Shown here piece by piece: positions 1 to 14,400 of a stretch of DNA of 64,000 nt; within the stretch, counting starts at the first letter, position 1, and each line of letters begins with the position of its first letter. Location of the stretch: assembly GCA_007570785.1 (NCBI GenBank), contig ML660774.1, forward strand, positions 11,810,476-11,874,475, read 5' to 3'. The stretch comes from Antilocapra americana. Lineage: Eukaryota > Chordata > Mammalia > Artiodactyla > Antilocapridae. Made by a program: the position numbers and the translations under genes. The notes below the pieces were generated by a model that ran no database searches, was not told the DNA's origin, and was given only the letters and a program-made list of their open reading frames with translations.

Positions 1-1543
1 GTTACAACTGGCCACGCAGACGTCCAGACAACGACGCTTCTGTGGACAAGGGGAACACGAGATGGGACAGGAAAGACCACTGCTCTTCCTGCAGGAATGT
101 AAGAAGCAGCTTTTGTACTAGATGACAAATCGCGTTTTTATAGAAAGGAAATGATCTTGAATGGAGATTTTTACATCTAATTCAGCTTACTTAAGGGCAT
201 GGTGTGATTTGCCATGTCAAAGTCAAGAAGCAGGAGAAGGTTAGCCAATAAAGACTGAGCTTGGTAGGAATGCCATACTTGAGATAATAACATTTATTTT
301 TAATAATAACTTACTCTCTTCCTGACAGACAGCTTTTGGTTAGACAGTTTAACTGCCTACTACTTTGAAGACTCAATTTGAAATGTGCATGTACTCTGAA
401 TATGAATGCCTTTATATGGAGAAATAAACACATTCTAGGTAAACATCCCTTATACATTCATTTCAACTCAGTTAAACAGCTCTTGGCTCTGTTTTAGGGA
501 AACTGCTGAGTCTAAATTGGAAAAATAACATAAAAAAAGGTGGAAAGAAAGTGGCCGCTGAGGTCCAAACAACTTGATGTATGACTTTAAGTCCACTCTG
601 GAACTTTTCTGAGCCTCACTTTCCTCTTGTTTAAAAATGGGACAAATAATTTCCAATAATATCTGTCATGGTTGTAAGGATTACAGATTTTACGATACAT
701 GAATATATCATCTCTAGACATTGCAGGCACTCAATAAGCTGAATCTGAAATTATTTAATTAGTGCGACTTCTCCATTCGCAGCCTTGTCAAAGAATATTA
801 TTAGTATAATTAATAAATTTAAAAATTATATTAAGAAGAAAAAACACTTATTTGATAGGATAGCCAATAAGGCAAAGACTACAAGATATCTATTTTAGTT
901 AAAAAAGAAGTGTGAGGTTGGTCCCTTGCACCCCAGGGGTACTCTGGCTACAGCAGATACGTTGAAGTCATTGGAAACAGGAGAGGCACGGTTCTCTGAT
1001 TTTTCAAACAGTAAAAGTCGACAGATCCTGAGCTTCAAAATCATATGCAAGACCTGTATAAAAAGGCTGCCTCACTATAAGTCTTAATAAGTGACTGTTA
1101 CATTTACATAATGACTGAAGAAAGATATCTGGGTATATTGACATGAAAACATTTCCAGGATATATTAAGTGAAGAAGGAAAAAGGCAGAGAGACTCAGGC
1201 CATAAAATTGGAAATATCAGTGTGAAAAGAACTTGCTAAGAAAGAGAACAGAATGAATGAAATGAAGGAAAGGAAAGAGTCACCACAAATGAAAATCATT
1301 ACTTCAAATAGAGGTTATTTACCAACATCTTTCTCAAAGAGGAGCATTATTTTCATAGGAGTTAGTTAGCCTTAACCTGTTATAGCAGAAAATCTAGGTG
1401 AAGAAAAGTAAGAGGTACCCTGGAAAGAGACAAAGAATGCCGCAAATCTGACATCCCACTACTGTTGCTGGCAGCTAAGATAACTGTTCACTATGTATGT
1501 TTCCCCCATCTCTGGGGTAGGTTTGTGGGTACATCTATCTTGC

Positions 1544-1740
1544 CTGAAAGTGAAAGTCACTCAGTCATGGCCAACTCTTTGCAACCTCATGGACTATGAA
1601 GTGCATGGAATTCTCCAGGCCAGAACACTGGAGTGGGTAGCCTTTCCCTTCTCCAGGGGATCTTCCCAACCCAGGGATCAAACCCAGGTCTCCTGCATTG
1701 CAGATTGATTCTTTATCAGCTGAGCCACCAGGGAAGCCCC
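1544..1740 (-). repeat. Bov-tA SINE
   Basis: Read on the minus strand it begins with the tRNA-like head (gcttccctggtggctcag) and runs into the BovB-derived tail ending in the gactgagtgactttcac motif. It lies in intron 6, same strand as the gene. Confidence 0.9.
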
Positions 1741-2287
1741 TACCTTGCCTAGTGCCAACCATGAAGGAAGATAAGGCTTAGAACGATCATGCTTAATGTC
1801 TAAATCCAACCTGCTTGGCAACCTTGGTGTGGCGTCACAGGGATCTGCACACTGAGATGAAAAGTTATAGGGTAGAAAAGCCAACCTTCATTAGTTAATT
1901 AGATCTTTCAAATAATCCTCTAGTCACCTAATTTCATGACTTAGAAATTTTTTTAAAAATATTAATGAATTCTAAGTGCAAACCCTTGTTGAAACACATG
2001 TGTGTATTTACAGATCTGCTATTCTACTCCTTAACATTAAGTTCTATTTAAAACAGATTGTTAAATCTTTAGATGAGTTCATTCCTTATTAGATACTTCG
2101 AGTGAAGTATTATGTATAATTTATATGCACATTTCAGTGTAATTTCTGTATTCTAGCATCTCTCTGTTTATGCATGTGCATACAAAGAAAACCATTTGTT
2201 CTGAGCAAATGTAAGAAAATAAGTTTTACATTGTTAACCTACTGGTGTTAAAATTATTTCATGGAAACTCTACTGAATAAAGGCTCT

Positions 2288-2323
2288 TTTGAGCTAACTA
2301 AACAATTTGAGCTAACTAAACAA
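2288..2323. repeat. 18-bp exact tandem duplication
   Basis: The unit tttgagctaactaaacaa occurs twice in direct succession (2288-2305 and 2306-2323), about 140 bp downstream of exon 6 in transcript order. Confidence 0.85.
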
Positions 2324-2463
2324 ACACTACAAACTAAACCTGAAGAGACTTCCTAGGTTAGCTAAAGCAAGATTTCATTGATAAAAAGATTTAAATAGAT
2401 CAATGATTCAACTTATTATGTTATAAAGGACAGAAACTTCTTTAAGCATAGAGCCATACTCAC

Positions 2464-2496
2464 CATGGGCAATGATGATCCATCTTCAAAATACAT
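2464..2496 (-). CDS. ZDHHC2: ZDHHC2 coding exon 6 (33-nt microexon with the DHHC active site)
   Basis: A T-rich tract ending tttttttttag precedes the exon, and the donor is gtgagtat. The exon completes K147 and encodes [10 protein letters not shown] (148-157) and two bases of W158. C156 in DHHC is the cysteine that becomes acylated during catalysis (family knowledge). It is only 33 nt, so automated short-exon searches may miss it. The next exon is not found between 1 and 2463 and should lie outside the window. Confidence 0.93.
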
Positions 2497-5400
2497 CTAA
2501 AAAAAAACCCACACACACAAAATTCAGCATCCCACAAAAGTTTAATCCCTATATGTTATAAAATGAAATACTGTTTTGAAAGAGTTGTGGCAGGTAAAAT
2601 GTTGCAAAATTATTTACTTATCTAAAAACTGAATTATAGCAAAAGGCCTCATCTAAAATAAACACTATAGCCAATTCTAGATGATACAAAAATGCTGCTA
2701 AGTCACGTCAGTCGTGTCCGACTCTGCGACCCCACAGATGGCAGGCCACCAGGCTCCCGTCCCTGGGATTCTCCAGGCAAGAACACTGGAGCGGGTTGCC
2801 ATTTCCTTCTACAGTGCATGAAAGTGAAGTTGCTCAGTCGTGTCTGACTCTTTGCGACCCCATGGACTCTAGCCCACCAGGCTCCTCTATCCATGGGATT
2901 TTCCAGGCAAGAGTACTGGAGTGGGGTGCCATTGCCTTCTCTGGATACAAAAACAAAACTTTAAAATTCAAAATATACATTCTTTAAAATGTAAATAAAA
3001 TAACTCATTTTCTAAAAACACAATATGTTAATATACAACTAGTTTATGCTGAAGAAAGTACAAAATGTCAACAGATTTACAGACAGTCTGAATAAAACTT
3101 CTCCGTTAATGTCCAACCATAAGACAAGTATATGGTACTGTTCTTGGGGTATACTAAGTATGTAACATCCGACTGTCATGAAGCCAACTGAATTATCTTT
3201 ATAAAAAGGAAATGAGTCATGGCAATTTTTGTTAACTAGATCTAGCCAAGAATGAGCTGCTAAAATCATGCACTTCATTCAAGTCACAAAGAATCTGGGG
3301 GAACAGAGACAACTGATCATGGCCCTTAGCCATACTCGTATTTATGCAAGTGCTGGTCATATCTACTAAATAAAGGTCTCATAAGCATGAATAAGGAGAA
3401 AAGGAAATAATCTGGAAAGCAACGAGAAAAGAAACACATTAAAAAAAAAAAAACCCCACAGGCGTGTAGACATTTTAGAAGTGAAGGGTTTTTCTTACTT
3501 ATCACAGACGGAACAGTGGTGGCAGCGATCTGGTTTTATAAGTTGGCATCTGTCACAATAGCGGATTGCTAGGAACAAAAAGCTCCACTTAGCCTTAGAT
3601 TTAACAGTGAATTGAAGACACAATTAAATAGCTTTTAATCATTTATCCAAATTTAAATTCTATAAAGCATAATGAATTTAAATTTGATAGAAATGACATA
3701 TTTGACTGCATAAATATAAAAATGAAATGATTTGACTATAGCCTCAGTTCTCTGCAGAGATTTCCCAAGAATAGATCTTTTGGGGAAATTTTTCTAAGGC
3801 ATGCTGAACTATAAATACACTATCCAATTACAAAGTAATCACAGACTTACAAAGGGTGCAACCATATCCATTTTCATCAAAGTAAATAGAATGTCTCCCT
3901 TGACTAAATCATTTCATTTTCTGGACCCTGCCAGCATGACTAGGTAAAGGATATAACTGCATTTTAGAGGTTTCTTGAGCCACACATTTTAGAAATTTGT
4001 GAATAAATTCAACTAGCTGTTTGAATTGGGAAAGAGTTCACATCTTCCCTGCTGGGTGAGATGCAAGATGAGGCATGAGTATTCCAAGAGGTATTTCCAC
4101 TAGAGAATTTTAATTCTTGTGACTGAAGTCCTGAGCCTTTCTTCTCTAAAACAGACATCAGAGACAGTTATGGATGACTGGATATGCTCTTTCAGTACAC
4201 AAGCATCTGACAGGATGCCCTCAGTCTGCCAAAATTACAGGAGCTCGGTTAAGTGGGCAGTACACCAGGGCTGGCAAAACCAAATGAGCAAACTTAAAAT
4301 CTGGAAAACATACTCACAGCAAGCAGTTATCAAGATTATATTAGCTAAAATCATAATCTCTAAAAAAAGGAAAAAATTGTTATAAACTAAGAATAAAATG
4401 AGCTTTCTTAAGACAACAGGCCTAGAAGGAGTTGTTTTCAATACTGAAATAAGTCCTTAATCATCGCCTTATAAAACTTTATTTTTCAGGAATTCCAGAG
4501 ATGAATGGCATGGCCTGCTCATCTCCTGAATGAAGAAGCCTCACAGGGACATTCCAGGTGAAGCTCTAAAGTATCACTGGCTCATGCCAGGTACCAAAAG
4601 GGGATCAGTGCTGTCCTGAGGAAGACAATGTGAGCCACACGAGGCTGGTAAACTCTCTAGGAGCAATGTTAAAAGAAGAAAAAAAAGGGGGGGAGGAGAT
4701 TAACTTTAATGATATATTTTATTTTACGTAATACATATTTCAACATATATTAATTATAAATACATATATTATATTTTATATTAATTATATGCAAATGAAG
4801 TGTGTGAACATCAACTGAACCTTTCTGCTGCTTTTAAGCAGCCTTTAAAACCTGTTCTGTGTTTTCCACTTATAGTCAAATTTGAAGCTGTCATAATCAC
4901 AAAAGACTAGTGGTTTCCAAAATGGGCAGCATGGATTTAAAGTCACACAATTTCCATGTGAGTTTTGTTGGGCAGTTGTATATTCTCTCTAAGTGGTGAT
5001 TATCTCTGAAGTACACTGGGGCAGGGGGGTGCACCTTGCAAATTAAAGTGGGCGGTAACTCAAAAATATTTTGAAATTTTTCATTTATAATCTTTTTGTT
5101 TATGGTCTTTCAGAAACAGAAATTTAGTCTTATAATTAAAACACGGAACTTAAAGTGAGTCATCTGATTATCATTAAAAAAGTCCTAACAGTGGAGGGAG
5201 AATTTTAACCGTCTTGCATGAATCTTCTGAGAATTTACTCATGTATTATTTATACAATTTAAAACTTTTTTGGTAAATGCTGAAAAGGAAATATTACCAA
5301 CATCTGTGTGCAAAGTAATAAACTAATTACGTCACTTCTAATGGTAATCTTCCTAGTCAAGAAGTCTATAAATATTGTTTCATAGGAAACGATCGATAGC

Positions 5401-8400
5401 AAGGGAGAGCTGGAAAAACAAAGTCTTCATTAGTAAAAATAAATAATAATATAATAGAGTTTGGAGAGCCCCATAAGAAATCAGGAGATGGCTGGATCAA
5501 AAAGAAAGCACAGGACAAAAAGAAGTGAGATGAACACTTGGTTCACACACCCAAGACTGTACATGGTTGAATTTGTTTTCTATGTATAGCAGTCAGTGTA
5601 ACCTAGGCAGTCACTATTTTTCTCTTTCAGGTTTAGAGGAAAGGCCGTGAATCTAGAATGAATGGGAAAACCCTCAATTATGCTACTACTCATTTTTTTC
5701 AATTCTCTAAGACATATAAAGGGTGTGGATGTCAACTGACCCTTTCGGTTGCTTCGGTCTATGGCCTTTCACACGATGAGGAAGGAAGTTATCTGAACAA
5801 CCCAGGGGTTTCGGCTGAGGGTGGGGTAAGAAAAAGGACCCTCATATTCCTGCCTTGGGGGCACTGTGGCCCTCCACTTGATGTCCATTCTGCATTCATG
5901 ATTACCTTTATACCCCACATATTCCAGAGAGAGATTAACCACACCAACATTATCATCTGTTTATTATACTTTCTGTAATTTAATTGTCTATGACTCTAGT
6001 CAGCTAAAATTGATTTTAGTATGCATCCAGAAATTTTGCACTGAAAATATAAAGACTATATTAGGAAATTCAGATTCTGTTCCAGATTGTCAAAAATACT
6101 GAAAATCATAAGTTTGTCCCAGGAGATAGGCATACAATACAAGGGAAGATAGTCTTCAGTTCAGTTCAGTTCAGTCGCTCAGTTGTGTCCAACTCTGCGA
6201 CCCCATGAACCGCAGCGCGCAAGGCTTCCCTGTCCATCACCAACTCCCGGAGCCTACCCAAACTCATGTCCATTGAGTTGGTGATGCCATCCAACCATCT
6301 CATCCTCTATTGTCCCCTCCTCCTCTTGCCCTCAATCTTTCCCAGCATCAGGGTCTTTTCCAATGAGTCAGCTCTTTGCATGAGGTGGCCAAAGTATTGG
6401 AGTTTCGGCTGATCTAAAGGACTGATCTCCTTTAGGATGGACTGGTTGGACCTCCTTGCAGTCCAAGGGACTCTCAAGGGTCATCTCCACACCACAGTTC
6501 AAAAGCATCAATTCTTCGGCACTCAGCTTTCTTTACAGTCCAAATCTCACATCTATATGTGACTACTGGAAAAACCATAGCCTTGACTAGACAGACCTTT
6601 GCTGGCAAAGTAATGTCTCTGCTTTGTAATATGCTGTCTAGGTTGGTCATAACTTTCCTTTCAAGGAACAAGCATCACATAATTTACACAAGGAGATGAC
6701 ATAAATCCAAAGTTCAGTTGTTACTAATACTTTGTTCTGATATGACTTAGTCTTAATTTGGTGCGCCAAGGGGTCTAGCAGCAAAAGCACTGCACTAGGA
6801 ATGTGGAAACTAGATTTTTGCACCTGATCCTGGCACTGCCATTAAATAGTTTTGTAAACTTGCGCAGTAATTTATTTTTAAGGGGCTTAAATTTCCTCCA
6901 TATTAGTGGAGGCCCATCTAGGGTAAATATATATATACATAAACAGAAACACATTTCTATCTTTGTGGGATAGAATCAGTGACATAATATCAAATCAGGG
7001 ATTAACCACTTGCTCACTGCCAAGCAGTAAAAGCAAACAGGAAAACATCATGTGTGAGACTTAGAGTTATACTGAATTATGATTCTAAAGTGAGTCAGAA
7101 TTGAATATATACAATGTAAAAATATTAATGAGATATTTTACAGTCCTTTTTTCATCCTAGGTCTTTGAAACTAGTTGTGTATTTTATACTTAGAGTACAC
7201 CTCAGTTTGGCCTAGCCATGTTTTAAGGCTCAAAAGCCACATGGAGCTAGTGGCCACCAAAGTGGGAAGCACACAGCCAGTCACAAAGTTTCTGGGTGAG
7301 CCTTGGTGGGCAAGCACCAATCGTCCAAGTGCGTCAGCTTTTTTTAAATAACATATATATTTTAAAAGTCTTTACTGAATTTGTTACAGTATTGCTTCTG
7401 TTTTATGGTTTGGTTTTTTGACTGTTGAGGAACGTGGGATTTTAAGTCCCTGACAAGGGATCGAACCCATACCCCCTGCAATGGAAGGTGTGGTCTTAAT
7501 CACTGGACCACCAGGGAAGTCCCCATGCATGTCAGTTTTTAAGACAATTACTTGGTTAAATAGCTGTTAAATGACCTAAAAAATTTGACCCAAGTAAATG
7601 AGATTTATTGGGTTGTGTTTTTTTTTTAAAAGAATTACTATAAATTTTAAAGATAAACTGTATTAACAGCTAAATTAAGTATTATATAATTTATATAACT
7701 TTTAAATTTATGTAAAATTATCAATGATATGTTTATTACATATACTGCTCTTTTAAGAATAGGCAGGTGTGTAATTAAAACTTCGAAAATGAACACAACT
7801 ACAAATCGAGATTTCAGCGGTTCTAACATCTTCACTGAGTCAAAAGTAGGGAGGCAGGATGGAAGTCAAGTCAGTTCTGACTTGGTTGAGATCTCTGTCA
7901 TAGGCTTACCCCAGTATCCATTCTGTTTTATGGGATTCTATAGGAGACAGTTAACAATCCGAGCCATAGCACAGTGTGTGTCAATGAGTGCTTGAGAGTT
8001 TCGAGTACAGACATGCTTTTTAACCGTCACCCCAACCCGTCCTGCTAAAGCACTCAATTTCCTCTACCTCCAGACATGGTCCTTGTGTAGATGGGGAGGT
8101 CTTTGGCTGCTCGCCGAAGGACTTCCTGATGGGCTTCTCCCCTAGGCTCTCTCTCCAGCAATTCTTTCTCTGCATAAGAGAGATGGAACTGTGGAAGAAA
8201 CTTAAATATTAATCAGTGTTCGCAAAGAAATAACATATTGATCTACTAGACCCACAAAAAAGGTATTTATAAAATATTAACAGGACATAGCATATATACT
8301 CAAAGAGGCAACGGAGTATGAAATCTGGGCAAGTCTATTCATCCCATAGTTTATAAATCTAGAAAAGGGGAAAAATGGTAACTCTTGCTTCCTCAGATCT

Positions 8401-11400
8401 TTGTGAACCTCAAGAGGAAAAGAGAATGTAAAAATGTTTTTACAAACTGTAGAGTTCTATCCAAGTATAGTTATATTAATAGATAAAATGGCAAAATAAA
8501 CCAATTAGCTCAATGGATGCAGTTTACAATCCGTTATAATTAGAAACAAAAATAGAAACAAGTACATCAAGCAAGTATTCTTATGTATAGGGAAATTTAA
8601 CTTAGGGATAATCATTACATGAATTCTTTAGCACTCAAAAGAAGTAGTCTTTGATTTTACATCTTATACTGCAAATTTTGTCCCACCAATTTAAAAAAAC
8701 ACTTCTTTGAGAAAAATGAAAATCTGTTTGAGTTCCAACTTGATAATCACAAAAAAAATTTTTTTTAAGTCTGTTCAAACTCCTATAAATATGCTGTAGG
8801 AGACATGTACAAGGATATTCTCAGAATCACTGTCTGAAACATAAAAAACTAAACCCAAATGTCCATTAAGGATAATGGATAAATAACTTGGAGAATAATC
8901 CATCCAAATAACTTGAATCCCATATGGCACATAACATTCAATGAACTACAGCTGTGTACAACCAAGACTATCAACATACTGATGAACAGATACATAAAAT
9001 AAACTATAGTAAATGTTATTTTTAGGGATGTGACAAAAATTATTCATGGGACTGTGTACCTTGTTTGGAAATAGTTTTGAGTGATAGAAAACAGATAACA
9101 TCAAATGAAACTATAATATTGTAATAGTCAAGAAAGGATAGGGTCAACCTAAGAGAAAGTATCTACTAACTTTCAATTCCTCTGCCTAGAACACTATTCC
9201 TCACACTCTCTGGATGGTTCTTTCTCATGCTGCAAGTCTCAGCTTAAATGGCATCTTCTCAAGGAACTTCCATGATTCCCCTGCTAGAGTGGGGACCCTG
9301 ATAATTCATCCCTTCCCATTCTCCATCAGGCCCACGTGTGCTTTCTTTGTGTTGCACACCATAATTTGGAATTATTTTGTTGGTTCATTTGTCCTTTGTC
9401 TTTCTCAAGCATGTAACCCCACAAGGGGATTAAGTCTTGGCACAGAGTAAGTCCTCTGTGAGAACTGTGGAATGGACAAAGGAACAAGTACCAGCAGGCC
9501 TAAGTCAGAGGGCTGAATGTCAAGGCAAAAGCCTTTTTACACTGTAGTCTCTAGCTCTCCATTGTCAGAACCCTGATTCCCATAAGTCAGGTAGAGTTAT
9601 CTCCCTTGTTCATTTCTAAAATTAATTTAAAACCTAGCATTGAAAATTCCAGGGATTGAACCTGGGTCTCCTGCACTGAAGGCAGACACTTTACCTTCTG
9701 AGCCACCAGGCAAGTCCCTAATAATAGTCAAAAAGAACAGAACCATCAACATTTTATTACATTTTCTACAAAGTTCTGGATCCTTTTAACCTTAGAGGTA
9801 AGTTCTAGTGAGTGATGGAACTGGATGGCTCCTCAGTATGTTTAATACTTTTATAAATAAACGTAACACACTGCATCCATCAGGTCCAAAAAACCAAATA
9901 CTGTTTGCTAGAGCTATTACTTATGTAAGATGGATGTCAAAATACCTAACGCTATCTTGGAATGCACCAAATATGAACTCCCCTTCCCTAGAACACTTTT
10001 ATGTACAAATGCATGTCACAGACTTGAGGAAAAGTGACATTTGTAGAGATCTGATGGAATGAAAGATCTCCTTTTGATAACACACCCAACCTCCAACCCT
10101 CCAGGTTGTGGCAGTCCTTTGGCCAGTTAATGCAAGTTGTTTTGCTTTTAGGTAGTTTCATCAATTTTAGAATACTTGAAATTTACCAAAAAATTGAGAA
10201 AATGGTACAAGGTTCCCATATATCCTCTCATCAAATTGCTGCTGTACCACATATCAGGTATTAGGATGGTTCATTTAGGACAATTAATGAATCAATATGG
10301 GTACACTGTTATTAACAACAGTTCATAGTTTATTCAGATTTCCTTAGTTCTCATTGAATGTCGTATTTTTCTGTTCCAGGGTCCTGATGAGGATACCGCA
10401 GTGCATTTATTGTTCATGTTTCCTTAAGTTCCTCTTGGCTATGACAGTTTGTCAGATTTTCCTTGTTTTTGTTGAGCTTGACAATTTTGAATAGTACTGC
10501 TGAGGTATTTTATAAAAGTGCTTCTCTACTGGAATCTCTCTGATGTTTTTCACGTGATTAGACTGGGGTTACAGGTTTTGTGGAGGAAGACCACAGAAGT
10601 AAAGTGCCATTCTTATCACATCATATCACGAGAACATACAGTCACCGTGACTTAGAATTGTGATGGTGACTTTAGTCACCTGGTTGAGGAGGTGTTTCAG
10701 GTTTATCCACTGTAAAGTGAATCATTATTTCCCTATCTCATCCTGTACTCTTTGGAAGGAAGTTACTACAGGCAGCCCGCATTTTACAAAGCAAGGATTT
10801 ATTCCTCCCCTCCATGAGGGCTAGGGTCCACAGGGTCACAAAGAGTCGGACACAACTGAAGCAACGTAGCATGCATGCGTGCACCATTGGAGGCAGATGG
10901 TGGTAGCTTAGTTGCTAAGTCATGTCTGACTCTCGCGACGCCATGGGCTACAGCCCACCAGGCTCCCCTGTCCATGGGATCTCCCAGCCAAGAACACTGG
11001 AGTGGATGGCCATTTCCTTCTCCAGAGGATCTTCCTGACCCAGGGATCAAACCCAGGTCGGCATTGCAGGAGGATTCTTTACTGATTGAGCCACCTGGGA
11101 AGCCATTGAGGGCAGAGTATCTACATAAATTATTTGGAATTCTGTAAAAGAGATTTCTTTTTTCCACTTATTTATTCAGAGTATCTACATAAATTATTTG
11201 GAATTCTGTAAAAGAGATTTCTTTTTTCCACTTATTTATTCATTCAATCATTTCTGTATACTGAGAAACTCAAAGATATTTATTTTATACTTTGAGATGT
11301 ATGTGTGTGTGTTTAGTTGCTTCAGTCGTGTCTGACTCTTTGCGACCCTGTGGACTGCAGTCCGCCAGGCTCCTCTGTCCATGTGGTTCTCCAGGCAAAA

Positions 11401-14400
11401 ATACTGGAGTAAGTTGCCCATGCCATTTTCCAGGGGATCTTCCCAACCCAGGGATCAAACTAGTGTCTCCAGCATTTCCTGTATAGAAGGCAGATTCTTT
11501 ACTACTGAGCCACCCAGTTGTAATTGAACACTATTTTATTTATTTTCTTGCTCAAAATGCTTCAGCTTTGGTCACTGGGACATTTTCAGCTGGATCCTAT
11601 GTCCCTCTGACATATCACCATTGATATATTTTATTTTACAGAGTCCTTCTTTATTTTCTGGCATGATAAGATGCTTCTGGCTCATCTTCAAAATCCCCTG
11701 CCCTAGTTCTAGAATCAGCCATCTCTCTAAGGAGTTCTTCCTTTTATTGGAGAATGATATCAGAACAACATTTGGAATCAAATATAGTTTTCAGATAAAA
11801 GGAGAGTATGATTTCAAAAGGATGGACAAACTAAGAAAAAAGCAAAATCTAATAACACACAGAAAACTCAGAGAATTGGATTTCCTTTTTTGCTAGTTGT
11901 TTTTGACTTAAAAGAGAAACATATCACCTCATCAGTATCTAAAATGTCCAAATTAAAACATAACACATTTTTCCTATTAAATTGGAAACAGTTTTCTTAA
12001 GGACAGCACACAGGGTGCCGAGGCTCTGATGAAACTGGTAGCTTTGGAAATTGCTACAGTCCTTTTGGGAAACAATCAGGCAAGTGACTTAAATGTCCTT
12101 TGTCTAGTAATTCTACCTCTGATAACTTATACTAAGGAAAATAACCCAAAATATGAGTAAAGCTCTATGAACAAACATGTTAACAACACCATAATATGAA
12201 AAGTTGGGAGCAGCCTAAAACTCCACTGTTTCAGTGGCAATATCATACTATTAAAAATGGTAATTGTACTTAAAAACAAACCAATGAAGAACTAATACAT
12301 GAAAAAAATAGAGTATGTGTCCTCTAAATACTTAGAAAAAATAACTAGAAAGAAATTCAGAATGTAAACTGCCTGAATTAGTATGGTGGGATTTGTTTTT
12401 TTGTTTTTCTGCCTACTCTTTATTTTCAAAATATTATTTAGTATGGTTATATTATTTTTATATCAGGAGAAAATGTTATGAATTGAAAAATTATATTCTC
12501 TCAATAGTGACAAGAAGATATTCACAACATTTTCTTATATTTTCTCTTCTTCTACTTTCAAAATCTCATTTCCAGAGATTTTTAGCACTTTGACGTCCAG
12601 GACTGTCATTTTATAAGTGAGGGTTCTCTGGCTGCTGATCAGTTAAAAGACTGGCCCAAGATCTTGCATTTTATTAATGGAATAAGATTCTTAACCAGCA
12701 AACAAGGACTCTATATTTCATGACAATGGTCTCCAAACTCTTTTGATCATGTAACCCTATCAGTACAAAAATAATTGGAGACTGTACTGCTAACATATGC
12801 ATATTTAGTCATACATATATATTTAGCTAATAGTTTATGTACCTTATATATGAAATTTTTAAAAAAGGAGAAACATTGAAAAGTAAAATATTAATAGAGA
12901 TTTTGCTGTTTTTTTCCTCCGTGCTCCAACTGATGTCCTGAGCACCCTTCTCCCCGAACATGGCGTCTACTCCTTTTGCTGGAGCGTGGTGCAGTGACAA
13001 GAGTACAGCTGTGAAGGTCAAAAAGACTTTGTTTTGCATGTTAGCTCTGCCACATGCTAGCAGGAGATAATGAGGAACCAGCAAAGGAGACCAAGAAGGA
13101 GCTGCCACTACGCATAAAAACAAAATTATTTCGATGAGAAAGGAGGTAAGGAAATTCTGGAAAGAAAATAATGGCATGGTTAACAGCAAATGACATATAA
13201 TAAAGAGTTAGTAGAGTATAGAGAAAGAAGTAAAAATCTGGACAAGAGTCATCGTCATCTTTTCCCTGTGTGGTGGGCAGAGTCCCTGAGTAGCCAGAAA
13301 CAGCAAAGTGAAAGAGTCAAGTCTCAGCTTCAGAATGAAGGATGGATTTCTGCAGGATCCTGGGAATCCCGGAGTGTGGGCAAGACTGGCAGGGCTGACG
13401 CCACAGAGAAGACTGCGACGTGTCAAGACGAGACGGATGACTGAGCCTCCAAATTAGGGCAATGAGGGAAAGTAAAGGGAAAGGGGCTGGAACTGAAAAA
13501 GAAAAATGAGGAAGTGACACATTTCCAGAATGTGGATGCTGGGGGAGGGGCGAGGATGCCAAGCTTCTGGCTCGAATGACGACGTGGTTGGCAGTGGCAC
13601 GAACACGCGTAAGAAACAGCTGAGTCACGGCTTGGGGAAAGAGAGGGTGGTGACTTCAGTCTGTGATGGGCTGTGTCTGTGGCGTCAGTGCAGTGATCAA
13701 GGACTTAGGTATGGCAGGAGATACAGACGTTTGAGATTCATGGGAGTGGTCAGGCTAGAAACAGATGTGGAAACTGTCAACACAGAGGTTATAAGCAAAC
13801 CACCGGAGTGGATGAGATGATCTATGATAAAAGTCAGTGGTCTCCTTCAAACCTACAATTCAGGCTATGATGAAGGCAAGAAAGATGACACGAAGGGGAA
13901 AAAACATGGAGGGGAGGGAGGAAAAGGAGGTAGGGGAAAAAAGCGAGAAAAGACGGGAAACAGCTACCTCCTGGCATTCTAGACCGAGCCTGCTGTGAAT
14001 GCTGTGCAGGTATCTGTGGTTTGTTTTCAATACCCTTCCTCAGTTCACATAGCGTATTTACTGGCCTTTGTGGCCACAGCTGCATTTCAAACAGGCTACT
14101 TCAGGAAATAATTCACAGTGATGCTTAGACCTCTTTCTTTCTTTTTTTCAGGTTAGCCAACTAAAACCACACTATTATTATTGGAGCAAAGTTTATTTCC
14201 ATTCAACATCTATGTACTAGACTAAGTGTCAAGGATACAAAAATGAGTAAAATATGGCCCTCTGCCTCAAGGACATTTAGCCAGGATTAAGAACCCAGAA
14301 ACAAAAAGTTAGCCAGAATGATCTTTTCAAAATGCATATTTGAACAAATAACTTTATTTAAAACCTTCTGAGCTGAGACTGTTAGTTGTTCCTCAGTATC

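Larger units (their letters stand above)
1..2463 (-). other. ZDHHC2: Part of ZDHHC2 intron 6
   Basis: AT-rich intronic sequence. Apart from a Bov-tA SINE at 1544-1740 and an exact 18-bp tandem duplication at 2288-2323, most of it is unassigned. The 1075-1340 part may be an eroded LINE tail. The exon encoding VNNCVGF and the third membrane helix was looked for and not seen. Confidence 0.8.
3569..8067 (-). other. ZDHHC2: ZDHHC2 intron 4
   Basis: A 4499-bp GT-AG intron. Recognisable content: a BovB 3' fragment, a MIR, a hAT-type remnant and a CHR SINE between 6153 and 7524. From 3569 to 6150 I see only AT-rich unassigned sequence with a simple AT tract at about 4725-4795. Confidence 0.9.

Noticed and set aside
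1565..1884. Many short frames with repeated peptides such as MDRGAWWA or [17 protein letters not shown]
   Set aside because: Translations of Bov-tA and Bov-A2 SINEs in different frames; not genes.
1..2463. ZDHHC2 exon 7 (VNNCVGFSNYKFF segment)
   Set aside because: Reverse-strand reading of the region shows no matching segment; it should lie beyond the window start.
5658..5978. 106-codon plus-strand frame in intron 4
   Set aside because: No recognisable domain, no splice or promoter context, opposite strand to the gene; likely chance.
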